Origin: Flavobacterium sp. CBA20B-1
GTDB lineage: Bacteria > Bacteroidota > Bacteroidia > Flavobacteriales > Flavobacteriaceae
Assembly (NCBI RefSeq): GCF_028473145.1
Contig: NZ_CP092370.1
Span: 1,302,001 to 1,366,000, forward strand
Direction: 5' to 3'
Length of the DNA: 64,000 nt
Shown: positions 41,198-49,420 of the stretch, piece by piece
Numbering within the stretch: position 1 is the stretch's first letter
Layout of the letters: every line of letters begins with the position of its first letter
Position numbers and translations under genes: made by a program
Notes under the pieces: generated by a model
Told to the model about the DNA's origin: nothing
Seen by the model: only the letters and a program-made list of their open reading frames with translations
Databases searched by the model: none

Positions 41198-42568
41198 ATG
41201 AAATTATCTACAAAAAATATACTGTTGCTGCTTTGCCTTGGTGGTCTTTTTCAGGCTTGTGGGGTATTTTTCTCGCCGCCCGCCGGTGTGGAATACCAAT
41301 CGGTAATTGGTGAGGTTACAGCAACCGAAAAAGATTTTAAAAAACTACCCAAACCACAAGAACCAATTGTGGTGGGGGTTTACAAGTTTAGAGATCAAAC
41401 CGGGCAGTATAAAGCATCGGCCACCGGAGCCAACTGGAGCACAGCTGTTCCGCAGGGTTTAACCACTATCCTCATAAAATCGTTAGAAGACAGCAAATGG
41501 TTTGCCCCAATTGAACGCGAAAACATTGGCAACCTTTTAAACGAACGCCAAATTATTAGAACCACCCGCCAGGAATATACCAACGGGCAAGCCAAAGAAA
41601 CATTGGCCCCACTACTCTTTGCAGGCATTTTGCTAGAAGGCGGTGTGATTTCGTATGACACCAACATTTTAACAGGTGGTGCAGGTGCGCGGTATTTTGG
41701 TATAGGCGGATCTACCGAGTACCGCCAAGACCGTATCACGGTTTATTTGCGTGCGGTTTCAACCAATTCGGGTAAAATTCTAAAAACCATTTATACTTCT
41801 AAAACCATTCTTTCGCAATCGGTTAATGCCAGCATGTTTCGATATGTGGATACCGAGCGTTTAATGGAAGCAGAAGTGGGCGTTACCAACAACGAACCCG
41901 TGCAAATGGCTGTGAGCGAAGCCATAAACAAAGCCGTTTATTTATTGATTTTAGAAGGAATTAAAAACAATGTTTGGAACACCACCAACCAAGACAAATC
42001 GAAAGCAGATGCTTTGTTGGCAGAATATACCAAAGAAGTGGCAGAAAGCACTAAAAGAATACCAGGAAAAGGAGATTGGGACACCAACCGCCGTGCAAAA
42101 TTTTCGATAGGCGCATCGGTTACGGCAAACTCTTTGCGGGGTGATTATGCACCATCTACTTCCCAGTTTGGTGCTAGCGGGAATTTTAAATATCTTTTTT
42201 CGGATCATTTTAGTTTAAACGCAGCTTATGGCTATCAAACCTTAAATTCAGACCGCTATTTCAAGGCGCAATTCACTTCTCTGGAACTTGATTTGGAATA
42301 TTTAATGTTGCCTTTCAACAATTTTACACCTTACTTTTCTGCCGGTTTGGGTTCTTTTGAAAATATCACATCCAAGAAAGGGAAATTACAATTAAAATCC
42401 CAATTTGGCGCAGGTTTGGAATATATGGTTTCGCCATCGGTTGGTATTCGCGGCTTTGGAAAATACCATGTGGGCTTTACTGATGATTGGGACGAAGTAA
42501 TTTCGGGCAAAAGAAACGATCATTTTTTACAATTTGGAATGGGCGTGCAGGTTTATCTTGGAAAATAA
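41198..42568 (+). CDS. csgG: CsgG curli secretion channel with a C-terminal beta-barrel-like extension
   Basis: 456 residues versus about 277 in E. coli. The lipobox FQACGVF puts the lipidated cysteine at about residue 21. The CsgG core runs to about 285: VVGVYKFRDQTGQYK, WFAPIERENIGNLLNERQI, LLFAGILLEGGVISYDTN and YRQDRITVYLRAV. From about 300 the sequence changes to alternating strands (KFSIGASVTANSLRG, GNFKYLFSDHFSLNAAYGYQ, ending FLQFGMGVQVYLGK), resembling a small OmpA/OmpW-like outer-membrane barrel with a terminal aromatic-containing strand. CsgG forms the nonameric export pore; the extension is unexplained. Confidence 0.92.
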   Translation: MKLSTKNILLLLCLGGLFQACGVFFSPPAGVEYQSVIGEVTATEKDFKKLPKPQEPIVVGVYKFRDQTGQYKASATGANWSTAVPQGLTTILIKSLEDSKWFAPIERENIGNLLNERQIIRTTRQEYTNGQAKETLAPLLFAGILLEGGVISYDTNILTGGAGARYFGIGGSTEYRQDRITVYLRAVSTNSGKILKTIYTSKTILSQSVNASMFRYVDTERLMEAEVGVTNNEPVQMAVSEAINKAVYLLILEGIKNNVWNTTNQDKSKADALLAEYTKEVAESTKRIPGKGDWDTNRRAKFSIGASVTANSLRGDYAPSTSQFGASGNFKYLFSDHFSLNAAYGYQTLNSDRYFKAQFTSLELDLEYLMLPFNNFTPYFSAGLGSFENITSKKGKLQLKSQFGAGLEYMVSPSVGIRGFGKYHVGFTDDWDEVISGKRNDHFLQFGMGVQVYLGK

Positions 42569-42585
42569 CTATTAGCATTTAAAAT

Positions 42586-44076
42586 ATGAAATCTATCTAC
42601 TACTACATAATTATCGCTTTTTCACTCGTCTTTGCAAGTTGTAGCGAAGATACCATCGATGGAAATGCACAAGCAACATTAACGGGAAGTGTTCGTTTAG
42701 AAGCCTCTAATGAACCTTTAAAGAATGTAAAAATATCCACAACACCCGCTTCTACAACGGTGTTTACGGATGAAGACGGAAACTTTGCTATTGAAGGAAC
42801 TTTGCCAATGGGAACTTTCTCGGTTCGTGCAGAATTAAAAGGATATGTTACCGAATATCAATCGATTACAATTAGTGAATTTGAACAAAAAGTGCACCTT
42901 GTTTTTGAAATGGTGACCGATGAATCACTGAACAATCCTCCTACTGTTCCCGTGCTTGTATCGCCTAAAAATTTGGCTACCAATTTAACCAATAATGTGG
43001 AATTGGAATGGGAATGTTCGGATCCTGATTTGGATACGTTGACTTATAAATTGATTTTTACCAACAACCGAACCAACAACCGTGTTGAAATTCCGAATAT
43101 AAGTACCAAAAAAATCACTATGACCCAATTAGATTTTGGAACAACTTATACCTGGCAAGTGGTGGCTTCAGACAGTATTAACAGCGATGTTTTCAGCGAG
43201 GCTTATCAATTTACCGTGCGAAAAAACCCAGAATACCGCTATCATTTTGTGCGAAAAAATTTAGGCAGTTTCTCTATATTTGCTACCGATTTGCAAGAAG
43301 AAATATCGATTACCGCTTGGAACAATGCTACTTGGAAACCCAGAAAAAACAATGTGGCAAACAAATTAGCTTATCTGCAAACCTATAACGGACAAACCCA
43401 TTTATTTACAGCAGATTTAGACGGGCAAAACGAGCTGAAAATAAGTCAAACCCCTTTAAACGGTTTTAGAAGCGATCAATTATCTTTTGCATGGAAAGCC
43501 GATGGCAGCCAATTTATCTTTCCAAGTTTTGACAAACTGTATCAAGTGAACAGTAATGGCACTGGGCAAACCCAAATATATCAAACACCCAACGGACATT
43601 TTATTACAAAGTGTGCATGGAGCAACGATGGTTCAAAAATAGCTATTACTACCAACGATATAAATGGCTATCAGGCAAAAATAATAATCTTAGACAGCAA
43701 TGGAAATGTGGTGCATACGGTTTTAGAAAACGTATCTGGTGCCATGGGCGGACTTGATTTTGATGTAACCGGCAATCAATTGCTTTATACACACGATGTT
43801 TCTGGAAACGAAGATTGGCAATACAAACAGCTTGACACGCGCATGTATATTTACAACATTACCAACAACACCCACACCGATATTTCAGCCGTGAGCTTTA
43901 AACCAATGGGGTCTGTTGATATTGACCCAATATTTTCACCAAATAGTTCGGAAATTATTTTCACGAATACCTCTAACGATATGATTTCGCAACGCAACAT
44001 TTATAAAATTGATTTGAATGATAATGATGTGCGCACATTGATCATCGCAAATGCAGAAATGGCTGATTATGAATAA
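42586..44076 (+). CDS. Lipoprotein with carboxypeptidase-regulatory-like, Fn3-like and beta-propeller domains
   Basis: 496 residues. Lipobox VFASCSED (Cys 19). Residues about 30-112 resemble a carboxypeptidase regulatory-like domain (LTGSVRLEASNEPLKNVKI, TDEDGNFAIEG). Residues about 118-213 are Fn3-like (LEWECSDPDLDTLTYKL, TYTWQVVASDS). Residues about 225-490 contain WD40-like/PD40 propeller strands (LSFAWKADGSQFIF, CAWSNDGSKIAITT, DPIFSPNSSEIIFTN). It is the last gene of the curli operon, 17 bases after csgG, followed by a terminator. The architecture suggests a surface or periplasmic scaffold; its role in curli assembly is an inference. Confidence 0.8.
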   Translation: MKSIYYYIIIAFSLVFASCSEDTIDGNAQATLTGSVRLEASNEPLKNVKISTTPASTTVFTDEDGNFAIEGTLPMGTFSVRAELKGYVTEYQSITISEFEQKVHLVFEMVTDESLNNPPTVPVLVSPKNLATNLTNNVELEWECSDPDLDTLTYKLIFTNNRTNNRVEIPNISTKKITMTQLDFGTTYTWQVVASDSINSDVFSEAYQFTVRKNPEYRYHFVRKNLGSFSIFATDLQEEISITAWNNATWKPRKNNVANKLAYLQTYNGQTHLFTADLDGQNELKISQTPLNGFRSDQLSFAWKADGSQFIFPSFDKLYQVNSNGTGQTQIYQTPNGHFITKCAWSNDGSKIAITTNDINGYQAKIIILDSNGNVVHTVLENVSGAMGGLDFDVTGNQLLYTHDVSGNEDWQYKQLDTRMYIYNITNNTHTDISAVSFKPMGSVDIDPIFSPNSSEIIFTNTSNDMISQRNIYKIDLNDNDVRTLIIANAEMADYE

Positions 44077-44112
44077 GGAAAAATGGAGATTACCATTCCC
44101 CATTTTTTCCAT

Positions 44113-44146
44113 AAAAAAAAACCGCTACAAAGCGGTTTTTGTTTTT
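44113..44146. terminator. Terminator ending the curli operon, also serving the opposing gene
   Basis: AAACCGCT (44119-44126) pairs with AGCGGTTT (44131-44138), with an A-run before and T-run after, so it can act on both strands. Confidence 0.85.
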
Positions 44147-44851
44147 CTATAAAGCATATAAATTACACTTTATGGCCATTTTTACCATAGAGGCGGTGTT
44201 TTTCACACCCATTTTATGCAGTATTTTTCGTCGATGGGTTTCCACTGTGTGCAAACTCAAAAATAAATCTTCAGATATTTCGCGGGTGCTTTTGCCGTCG
44301 CAAATGTATCCTAAAATTTCTTTCTCTCGCGAAGTTAATTCTGCCAATAGCAAAACATCGTTGTTGTTGTCACTTGTTTTTTTTTCATTAATTAAACTCA
44401 AATTCTCTACCGAATGAAAGAAATAATCTACAATTAAATCCCAATATTCGCGAGAAAGTACTTTTTTACCGTTGATTACTTTGGTAAGATTTTCTACAAA
44501 TTGATCGGGCTGAACATTATTATTTATAATTCCCATCACACCAATTTCAAATAGTAACTTCACATCGCTTATGTTGATATTTGATGTGATGATAAGCACC
44601 TTAAAATGGGCATTTAAAGACATTAATTGCAGTATTTGATTAAAATCTTTATTTGAAAACTTAGTTACATCATAAATAAGCAACTCGGTGGTTTTATCAT
44701 TCTTTTTTAATTCGGTATAATTTGATAAAGGTAAACTGTCTTGATGATTGATAATTGCATTAGTAGCAATTTTAGTTTTTATTAAATTTTCTATTCCTTC
44801 TAAAAAAATAGGATTGTTAATAATTGTATAAACATGTAATTTTCCACTCAT
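44147..44851 (-). CDS. LuxR/FixJ-type regulator with a degenerate receiver domain (CsgD-like candidate)
   Basis: 234 residues. The C-terminal HTH is canonical: LTSREKEILGYICDGKSTRE, then ISEDLFLSLHTVETHRRKIL. The N-terminal receiver-like domain keeps LLIYDVTKF (Asp) and LIITSN, but the acidic pair after the first strand is replaced (VYTIINNPIF) and the lysine of the K-loop is missing (GIINNNVQPDQF). It should not be phosphorylated in the usual way. Located directly beside the curli operon and convergent with it, it recalls E. coli CsgD, also a LuxR-type protein with an atypical receiver. A role in curli control is an inference from position. Confidence 0.8.
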   Translation of the reverse strand: MSGKLHVYTIINNPIFLEGIENLIKTKIATNAIINHQDSLPLSNYTELKKNDKTTELLIYDVTKFSNKDFNQILQLMSLNAHFKVLIITSNINISDVKLLFEIGVMGIINNNVQPDQFVENLTKVINGKKVLSREYWDLIVDYFFHSVENLSLINEKKTSDNNNDVLLLAELTSREKEILGYICDGKSTREISEDLFLSLHTVETHRRKILHKMGVKNTASMVKMAIKCNLYAL

Positions 44852-44990
44852 AACTTTCCGTTTTTAGTTGATTTTTAGTTGTTTACAAACCTTCAACATT
44901 ACATACTTTTTTGAGTTATTATGCCGAAGCTTGTTCTTAAAAAAATTAAATTTCTTTTATCAAAAATGTTAAAATAAACTAAAAAAATCA

Positions 44991-45035
44991 AGGTAGAAAT
45001 TACCTGAAATCAAAAAATAGGTAATATTACCTATT
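44991..45035. promoter_or_regulatory. Two GGTA/TACC dyads between regulators
   Basis: A perfect 20-bp palindrome (45016-45035, centre GGTAATATTACC) and a related AGGTA-GAAAT-TACCT at 44991-45005. The first is 9 bases beyond the response regulator stop and is followed on the minus strand by six T residues, so it may be its terminator. The shared GGTA/TACC half-sites also fit an operator for the gene at 44147-44851. Confidence 0.45.
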
Positions 45036-45044
45036 AGTGTATAT

Positions 45045-45728
45045 TTAGTGAAGTGCCAATTCTTCAAGGGTTACAATTTGTTTTTGCAAAGCATATATAA
45101 TTAAACCGGCTACATTACGCACACCTATTTTAGAAAAAATATTGGTCTTATGACCTTCCACCGTGCGTTGGGTAATAAAAAGCAGTTCGCCAATTTCTTT
45201 GGCCGTTTTTTGATGGCAAAGCAGTTTCACGATTTCAATTTCGCGCTCTGTAAGTGCATCCTCTGATTCAAGGCAAGGTTTTGAAACTTTGGGTGAAATT
45301 TGTTCGCGCAGAATTTCCATTTGGTCTTTGTTTAAATAAAAACCATTTTTGTGTACATGCTGAATAATTTCTGTTAATTCAAACGGGGATATTCCTTTTG
45401 GTAAAAATCCCGCCACTCCTTCTTTGGTCATAAAACCAATGGAATGATCTTGATAATGTGATGATACCACTACAACTTTTATATCGGGGCAATGCGTTTT
45501 CACATGTTTTAAAACTTCTAAACCATCAATAGTTTTCATTTTTAAATCGAGCAGCAATACATCAATCGCTGCAGGAGATTTTTCTAAAAAAGTAAACAAT
45601 TCGTAGCCATCGGTTGTATCAAACACTACCTGCAAACGTGGATGTTGTTCAAAAAAACTTTTCAGTAAGGTTACAATTAAGTAATCATCATCTAATAATG
45701 CTAGTTTTATCTTCTCCATGGGTGACAA
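45045..45728 (-). CDS. NarL/LuxR-family response regulator
   Basis: 227 residues (224 if translated from the second Met, MEKIKLALLDDD). The receiver domain is complete: acidic pair at 13-15 (DDD), phosphoacceptor D61 in LLLDLKMK, SSHY, and lysine K111 in FLPKGISP. The C-terminal LuxR HTH reads LTEREIEIVKLLCHQKTAKE, then IGELLFITQRTVEGHKTNI. Its start overlaps the histidine kinase gene by 32-41 bases, so the two form a classical pair. It is the last gene of the lipoprotein-7TM-kinase operon. Targets are unknown; the curli region next door is a candidate. Confidence 0.92.
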   Translation of the reverse strand: MSPMEKIKLALLDDDYLIVTLLKSFFEQHPRLQVVFDTTDGYELFTFLEKSPAAIDVLLLDLKMKTIDGLEVLKHVKTHCPDIKVVVVSSHYQDHSIGFMTKEGVAGFLPKGISPFELTEIIQHVHKNGFYLNKDQMEILREQISPKVSKPCLESEDALTEREIEIVKLLCHQKTAKEIGELLFITQRTVEGHKTNIFSKIGVRNVAGLIIYALQKQIVTLEELALH

Positions 45729-46467
45729 ATAAAATAAATCGTGTTCCTTTTTCTTTAACGCTTTTGTATTTGTATTGGGCGTGTAGGTTTTCCGCTCTTG
45801 AATCTATATTTTTTAAGCCGATGCCTTTTCTGATACAATTGATATCAAAGCCCATACCGTTGTCTTTTACAAGCATTACCACGCAATAGTCTGTAATGCG
45901 AAGCATTAAATGGATATGTGTAGCTTTGGCATGCTTGTGAATGTTGTTAAGCAGTTCTTGCAAAATACGCACGGTTTGCAGTTTGATGGATTTATCTATC
46001 AATTTCTCCGTGCGCACATCGATGGTGTGCTTGATGTTGTACACATTTCTCCAACTTTTAAATACTGTGAGAAGGATATCGTCTAACGATTTTTCTTCAT
46101 ACAATGGGGGTAATAACTCGTGGGATATACGCCGTGATTCATCAATGGCTGTTCCCAGCAATTGATCTAATTCTTGCAAACGAGACCCCATAACAGCCTT
46201 TAAGCGAATGATGGTAAGCTTGCTGATGATGTTGTCGTGTAAATCGGCGGCGATACGCATACGTTCGTTTTCTTGTGCTTCTAAACTTACTTTTAAAAGT
46301 GAACGCTGGTATTCCATTTTTGCTTTTAGTTCTTCGTCTTTTGACCGAAGTACTCTCTTATATGATATGTAAAAAACCCCAATTAGTGTTCCTACCAGCA
46401 GTATCATTACCCCAATAATGATAACTACCCAAATAAGCAGCGTGTCTGAATTCTGCCATTTTTCCAT
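45688..46467 (-). CDS. Histidine kinase of the HisKA_3/HATPase_c type
   Basis: 259 residues. One membrane helix at about 10-33, with almost no extracytoplasmic part, so it cannot sense outside signals by itself. A short coiled coil (35-65) leads to the HisKA_3 dimerisation domain with the phospho-accepting H77 in ADLHDNIISKLT. The ATPase domain has ELLNNIHKHAKATHI (N box), VKDNGMGFDI (G1) and KGIGLKNIDSRAE (G2). It phosphorylates the overlapping response regulator. The 7-TM protein encoded 31 bases upstream could supply the sensing function. Confidence 0.92.
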   Translation of the reverse strand: MEKWQNSDTLLIWVVIIIGVMILLVGTLIGVFYISYKRVLRSKDEELKAKMEYQRSLLKVSLEAQENERMRIAADLHDNIISKLTIIRLKAVMGSRLQELDQLLGTAIDESRRISHELLPPLYEEKSLDDILLTVFKSWRNVYNIKHTIDVRTEKLIDKSIKLQTVRILQELLNNIHKHAKATHIHLMLRITDYCVVMLVKDNGMGFDINCIRKGIGLKNIDSRAENLHAQYKYKSVKEKGTRFILFVTHGEDKTSIIR

Positions 46468-46498
46468 AAAAAGTGCCCATTAAAATATTTCGTAAATT

Positions 46499-47176
46499 TT
46501 ACTTGTGTTTTTTAAGGTTTTTAAATAGTATAAACGCTAACGCGAAATAGTAAGCAATGTGCAATACCACATAGCTGGAATAGAACAACACAAAACTTTT
46601 ATCACTGAACGACTGGTTGATGATAAAATTTTGAATGACCGTGTAAATAAGGTGTATGGAAAAATAAGCCAGAAACACCATGCTAAGCATTTGATTGGTA
46701 ACTGTAAATGTTTGATTTGACCGCAGCTGCTTTAATAAGTTTACTGCAATTAAAATCATTAGTAACAAGTTGGCTACTGTTTGGGCATTGGCTTCGTAAT
46801 TTAAAATACCATTTGCCTTGTAGGTGCATAAATCATAGAGTAAATAAACACTGCTGCCGGCTATTAAATACCAAACAACAGTGCTTTGTAACCAATATTT
46901 GTTAATGAGATAGCCAATGATGAGTAATTCTATTAATCGGTAAGTAATTTTTATAGTTATAAACAAAGAATTAGGTAAAACATCTATTTCGTATAGAAAT
47001 TGTATAACACCTGAAACTATATCAAAACCAAAGCTGAGAATTAAATAAATTGCTATTAATCTTAGAAGTTTATTCTTACTATTCATTAAAAACTTTATCC
47101 CTAAAAAAAAGTATATTAGAAGAAAAAAAGAATTCAAATATGCAAGAATATCAAAAATAATAAAATAGCCTTTCAT
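46499..47176 (-). CDS. Seven-transmembrane protein of unknown function, putative sensor
   Basis: 225 residues with seven hydrophobic helices at about 8-30, 38-62, 70-92, 100-116, 133-150, 163-187 and 196-218, with short loops and a basic C-terminus (FKNLKKHK). No enzyme motif is recognised. It is encoded between the lipoprotein genes and a histidine kinase with nearly no sensor domain of its own. This suggests a membrane sensing component for the kinase; that is inferred from operon order. Gaps are 7 bases upstream and 31 bases downstream. Confidence 0.65.
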   Translation of the reverse strand: MKGYFIIFDILAYLNSFFLLIYFFLGIKFLMNSKNKLLRLIAIYLILSFGFDIVSGVIQFLYEIDVLPNSLFITIKITYRLIELLIIGYLINKYWLQSTVVWYLIAGSSVYLLYDLCTYKANGILNYEANAQTVANLLLMILIAVNLLKQLRSNQTFTVTNQMLSMVFLAYFSIHLIYTVIQNFIINQSFSDKSFVLFYSSYVVLHIAYYFALAFILFKNLKKHK

Positions 47177-47183
47177 CTTTAAT

Positions 47184-47912
47184 TTACATTAAGTCTAACA
47201 AATAATTCTTAGACCTATTAAGATAGGGCGGTTGTAATCTAACCGTATCATAAAATGAATCACTGCTTTTTAATACCAAATCGGCTACTTTAATATCAGG
47301 TTGGCTCTCACTATCTTTCAAACCTAAATAAACCGTATAGTTTTGGGGTGCTAAACTATGGGTGGGTATATAAAACAATTGATACATAGGCAAACTGGTA
47401 CCAATCCATGATGGATAATTTGTGTTCCAAGTTGTAATTCTGTTTAATGCATCGGTTGCCTGGATATACTGTGAAGGCAATGAATGGGTATAAACAGGAT
47501 AGGTTTCTTGATTTATATTTGAAACATCGGAATATACCACATCAAACACATGAATGTACTTGCTTAAACTATCGGCATACGAAACATTGTCATACACTTC
47601 GGAAATTACTGCAAATTTTAATTGTCCCTCTAAAACACAGGCATACGCATGTAAGGCATTACCCTCTGGAAACAATTGCATATTTACATTTAAACTATTT
47701 GCATTATTAAACAAAGTTAAGAGCTGGTCGGTATTATTTCGTAAGGTATCCCATACTCGCATCCCATTTATCACTTCTTCCAAAGTATAACCATTGCTTG
47801 ATCGTTGCTGTGTCGTTAATTCAGGTTTGGCAGAACCTTCATTTCCGTTATCTGATGTGCATCCAAAAAAAGCAACACTAAAAGTTAATAAGGCAAGTTT
47901 AAAAATTTTCAT
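47184..47912 (-). CDS. Lipoprotein paralogue 1 of an uncharacterised family
   Basis: 242 residues with lipobox FFGC (Cys 18) after MKIFKLALLTFSVAFF. It shares with its two upstream neighbours the blocks YTLEEVINGMRVW, LFPEGNALHAYACV, FAVISEVYDN, ATDALNRITTWNTNYPSWI, YIPTHSLAPQNYTVYLGLK, KVADLVLKSS, and the end PPYLNRSKNYLLDLM. I cannot name a known family. Predicted to be anchored in the inner or outer membrane. It precedes the 7-TM gene by 7 bases and follows paralogue 2 by 12, so all belong to one transcript. Confidence 0.65.
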   Translation of the reverse strand: MKIFKLALLTFSVAFFGCTSDNGNEGSAKPELTTQQRSSNGYTLEEVINGMRVWDTLRNNTDQLLTLFNNANSLNVNMQLFPEGNALHAYACVLEGQLKFAVISEVYDNVSYADSLSKYIHVFDVVYSDVSNINQETYPVYTHSLPSQYIQATDALNRITTWNTNYPSWIGTSLPMYQLFYIPTHSLAPQNYTVYLGLKDSESQPDIKVADLVLKSSDSFYDTVRLQPPYLNRSKNYLLDLM

Positions 47913-47924
47913 AGCATCAATAAT

Positions 47925-48659
47925 TTACAATAAATCTAAAATATAATAGTTGGAACGATCTCTGTAAGGTGGTTCTCTCCTAACCGTATCATAATATACA
48001 CCTGCGCCGTTGTTTAAAATAAGGTCGGCTACTTTCACACTCGGGTTATCATCGGAATTTTTTAACCCCATATATACTGTATAGGGTTGTGGTGATAAGC
48101 TATAGGTTGGTATATTGAACGATTGATACATTGGTAAGCTTGTCGTTATCCAAGCTGTGTAGTGGGTATTCCAATCTTGAATTCGATTCACAGCTTCAGT
48201 TGCCTGTATATATTGTGTTGGTAATGGAAAATTGTGCTCTTGATAATTCTGATTTCCAAGTTCAGAAACATCATGATAATTTAAATCTACTATTTTTATA
48301 TAGTCTATTAAGTTATTGTGGTAACTTTCATTATCATACACTTCTGAAATTATAGCAAACTTTAATTGACCATCTAAAATGCATGCATACGCATGTAAAG
48401 AACTATTTTGAGGAAAAAATGCTAAATCGATTTCTAAACCGTTATGATTGTTAAAAACATTCAATAATTCTGTTTCATTACCACGTATATTTTGCCATGC
48501 ACGCATACCGTTCAATACATCTTCTAAACTATATTCTGCATTTGTTTTTTGTATAGCATTATTGATGCTTTCATCACGATTTTGATCGACTGTTTGATCC
48601 ATATTGCATGCTGTTAGCACTAATAGCGTTGTTAGAAAAGTAAGTTTTACAATTTTCAT
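47925..48659 (-). CDS. Lipoprotein paralogue 2 of the same family
   Basis: 244 residues with lipobox LTAC (Cys 18). Blocks: YSLEDVLNGMRAWQNI, FFPQNSSLHAYACILDG, FAIISEVYDNESY, ATEAVNRIQDWNTHYTAWI, NIPTYSLSPQPYTVYMGLK, KVADLILNNGAGVYYDT, end PPYRDRSNYYILDLL. It resembles paralogue 1 along its length and is nearly identical in DNA to paralogue 3 over the last 90 or so bases. Function unknown. Middle gene of the trio. Confidence 0.65.
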   Translation of the reverse strand: MKIVKLTFLTTLLVLTACNMDQTVDQNRDESINNAIQKTNAEYSLEDVLNGMRAWQNIRGNETELLNVFNNHNGLEIDLAFFPQNSSLHAYACILDGQLKFAIISEVYDNESYHNNLIDYIKIVDLNYHDVSELGNQNYQEHNFPLPTQYIQATEAVNRIQDWNTHYTAWITTSLPMYQSFNIPTYSLSPQPYTVYMGLKNSDDNPSVKVADLILNNGAGVYYDTVRREPPYRDRSNYYILDLL

Positions 48660-48680
48660 AATTTAATCATTTAAAATAAT

Positions 48681-49247
48681 TTACAATAAATCTAAAATAT
48701 AATAGTTGGAACGATTTCTGTAGGGAGGTTCTCCATGGATAGTATCATAATATACACCTGCGCCGTTGTTTAAAATAAGGTCGGCTACTTTCCCACTCGG
48801 ATTGACTGCGTCGGCTTTTAAAGCAAAAGACACACTATATGTTTGTGGCTGTAAATCTTCTGTAGGTATAAAAAATGTTTCATAAATACCAAAAGGTGTA
48901 GTCACAACCTCAGGAATCCATTCCGGGTAATCGGTTTGCCATAAATCAATACGTGCTAAAGCAACTGCTTCGGTTATTTCCTGACTCTTCAACCCCTCAC
49001 AACCACACCAAAAACAATTGGCGCTTAACACTTCATCTGGTGAATTTACATCGTTTACTTGAGAAATCACATAAAAACCAAATGCTCCATTGTCTTTCAC
49101 CGCTGCATATGCGTGCAAGGGCTGGTGTTGGGGAAATAGGCTCATGTCTAGTTCAAACCCTGATGAATGATTAAACAATTCTACTAATTGGTCTGGTTGC
49201 GACCGCAAAGCCATCCAATTTTGTATAGATGTAATAATTTCTTGCAT
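48681..49247 (-). CDS. Paralogue 3, cytoplasmic form without signal peptide
   Basis: 188 residues. It begins directly with MQEIITSIQNWMALRSQPDQ, corresponding to about residue 45 of the other two, and lacks any signal peptide or lipobox. The predicted promoter 30-65 bases upstream leaves no room for a longer product. Distinct insert NCFWCGCEG near residue 78-86 has three cysteines. The C-terminal quarter (KVADLILNNGAGVYYDT, PPYRNRSNYYILDLL) is almost the same as paralogue 2. First gene of the operon. Confidence 0.65.
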   Translation of the reverse strand: MQEIITSIQNWMALRSQPDQLVELFNHSSGFELDMSLFPQHQPLHAYAAVKDNGAFGFYVISQVNDVNSPDEVLSANCFWCGCEGLKSQEITEAVALARIDLWQTDYPEWIPEVVTTPFGIYETFFIPTEDLQPQTYSVSFALKADAVNPSGKVADLILNNGAGVYYDTIHGEPPYRNRSNYYILDLL

Positions 49248-49278
49248 ATTTGTGTAGTTTTTTAAAATGTTAGTAACA

Positions 49279-49312
49279 CAAATATAGTATTTTGATGTAA
49301 ATAATTTCTAAA
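49279..49312 (-). promoter_or_regulatory. Promoter of the paralogue-7TM-kinase operon
   Basis: Minus strand TATATTTG (49286-49279) is an exact TAnnTTTG; TTTAG at 49312-49308 is one base from a TTTG -33 element at 21-base spacing. The start site is about 25 bases before the ATG at 49247. Confidence 0.55.
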
Positions 49313-49391
49313 TTTTACATAAATAAATCATCTTTTTTCTATAATAGAAGGTATATCGTTAAGTATCAGCAACCACAATTCACATTTTTAA

Positions 49392-49420
49392 CAAATAAAA
49401 AAACGGACTAAGTGTCCGCT
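49392..49420 (-). terminator. Terminator overlapping the manC stop codon
   Basis: On the minus strand CGGAC pairs with GTCCG (49404-49418) and seven T residues follow. The TAG stop (49410-49408) lies in the loop and stem. Confidence 0.65.
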
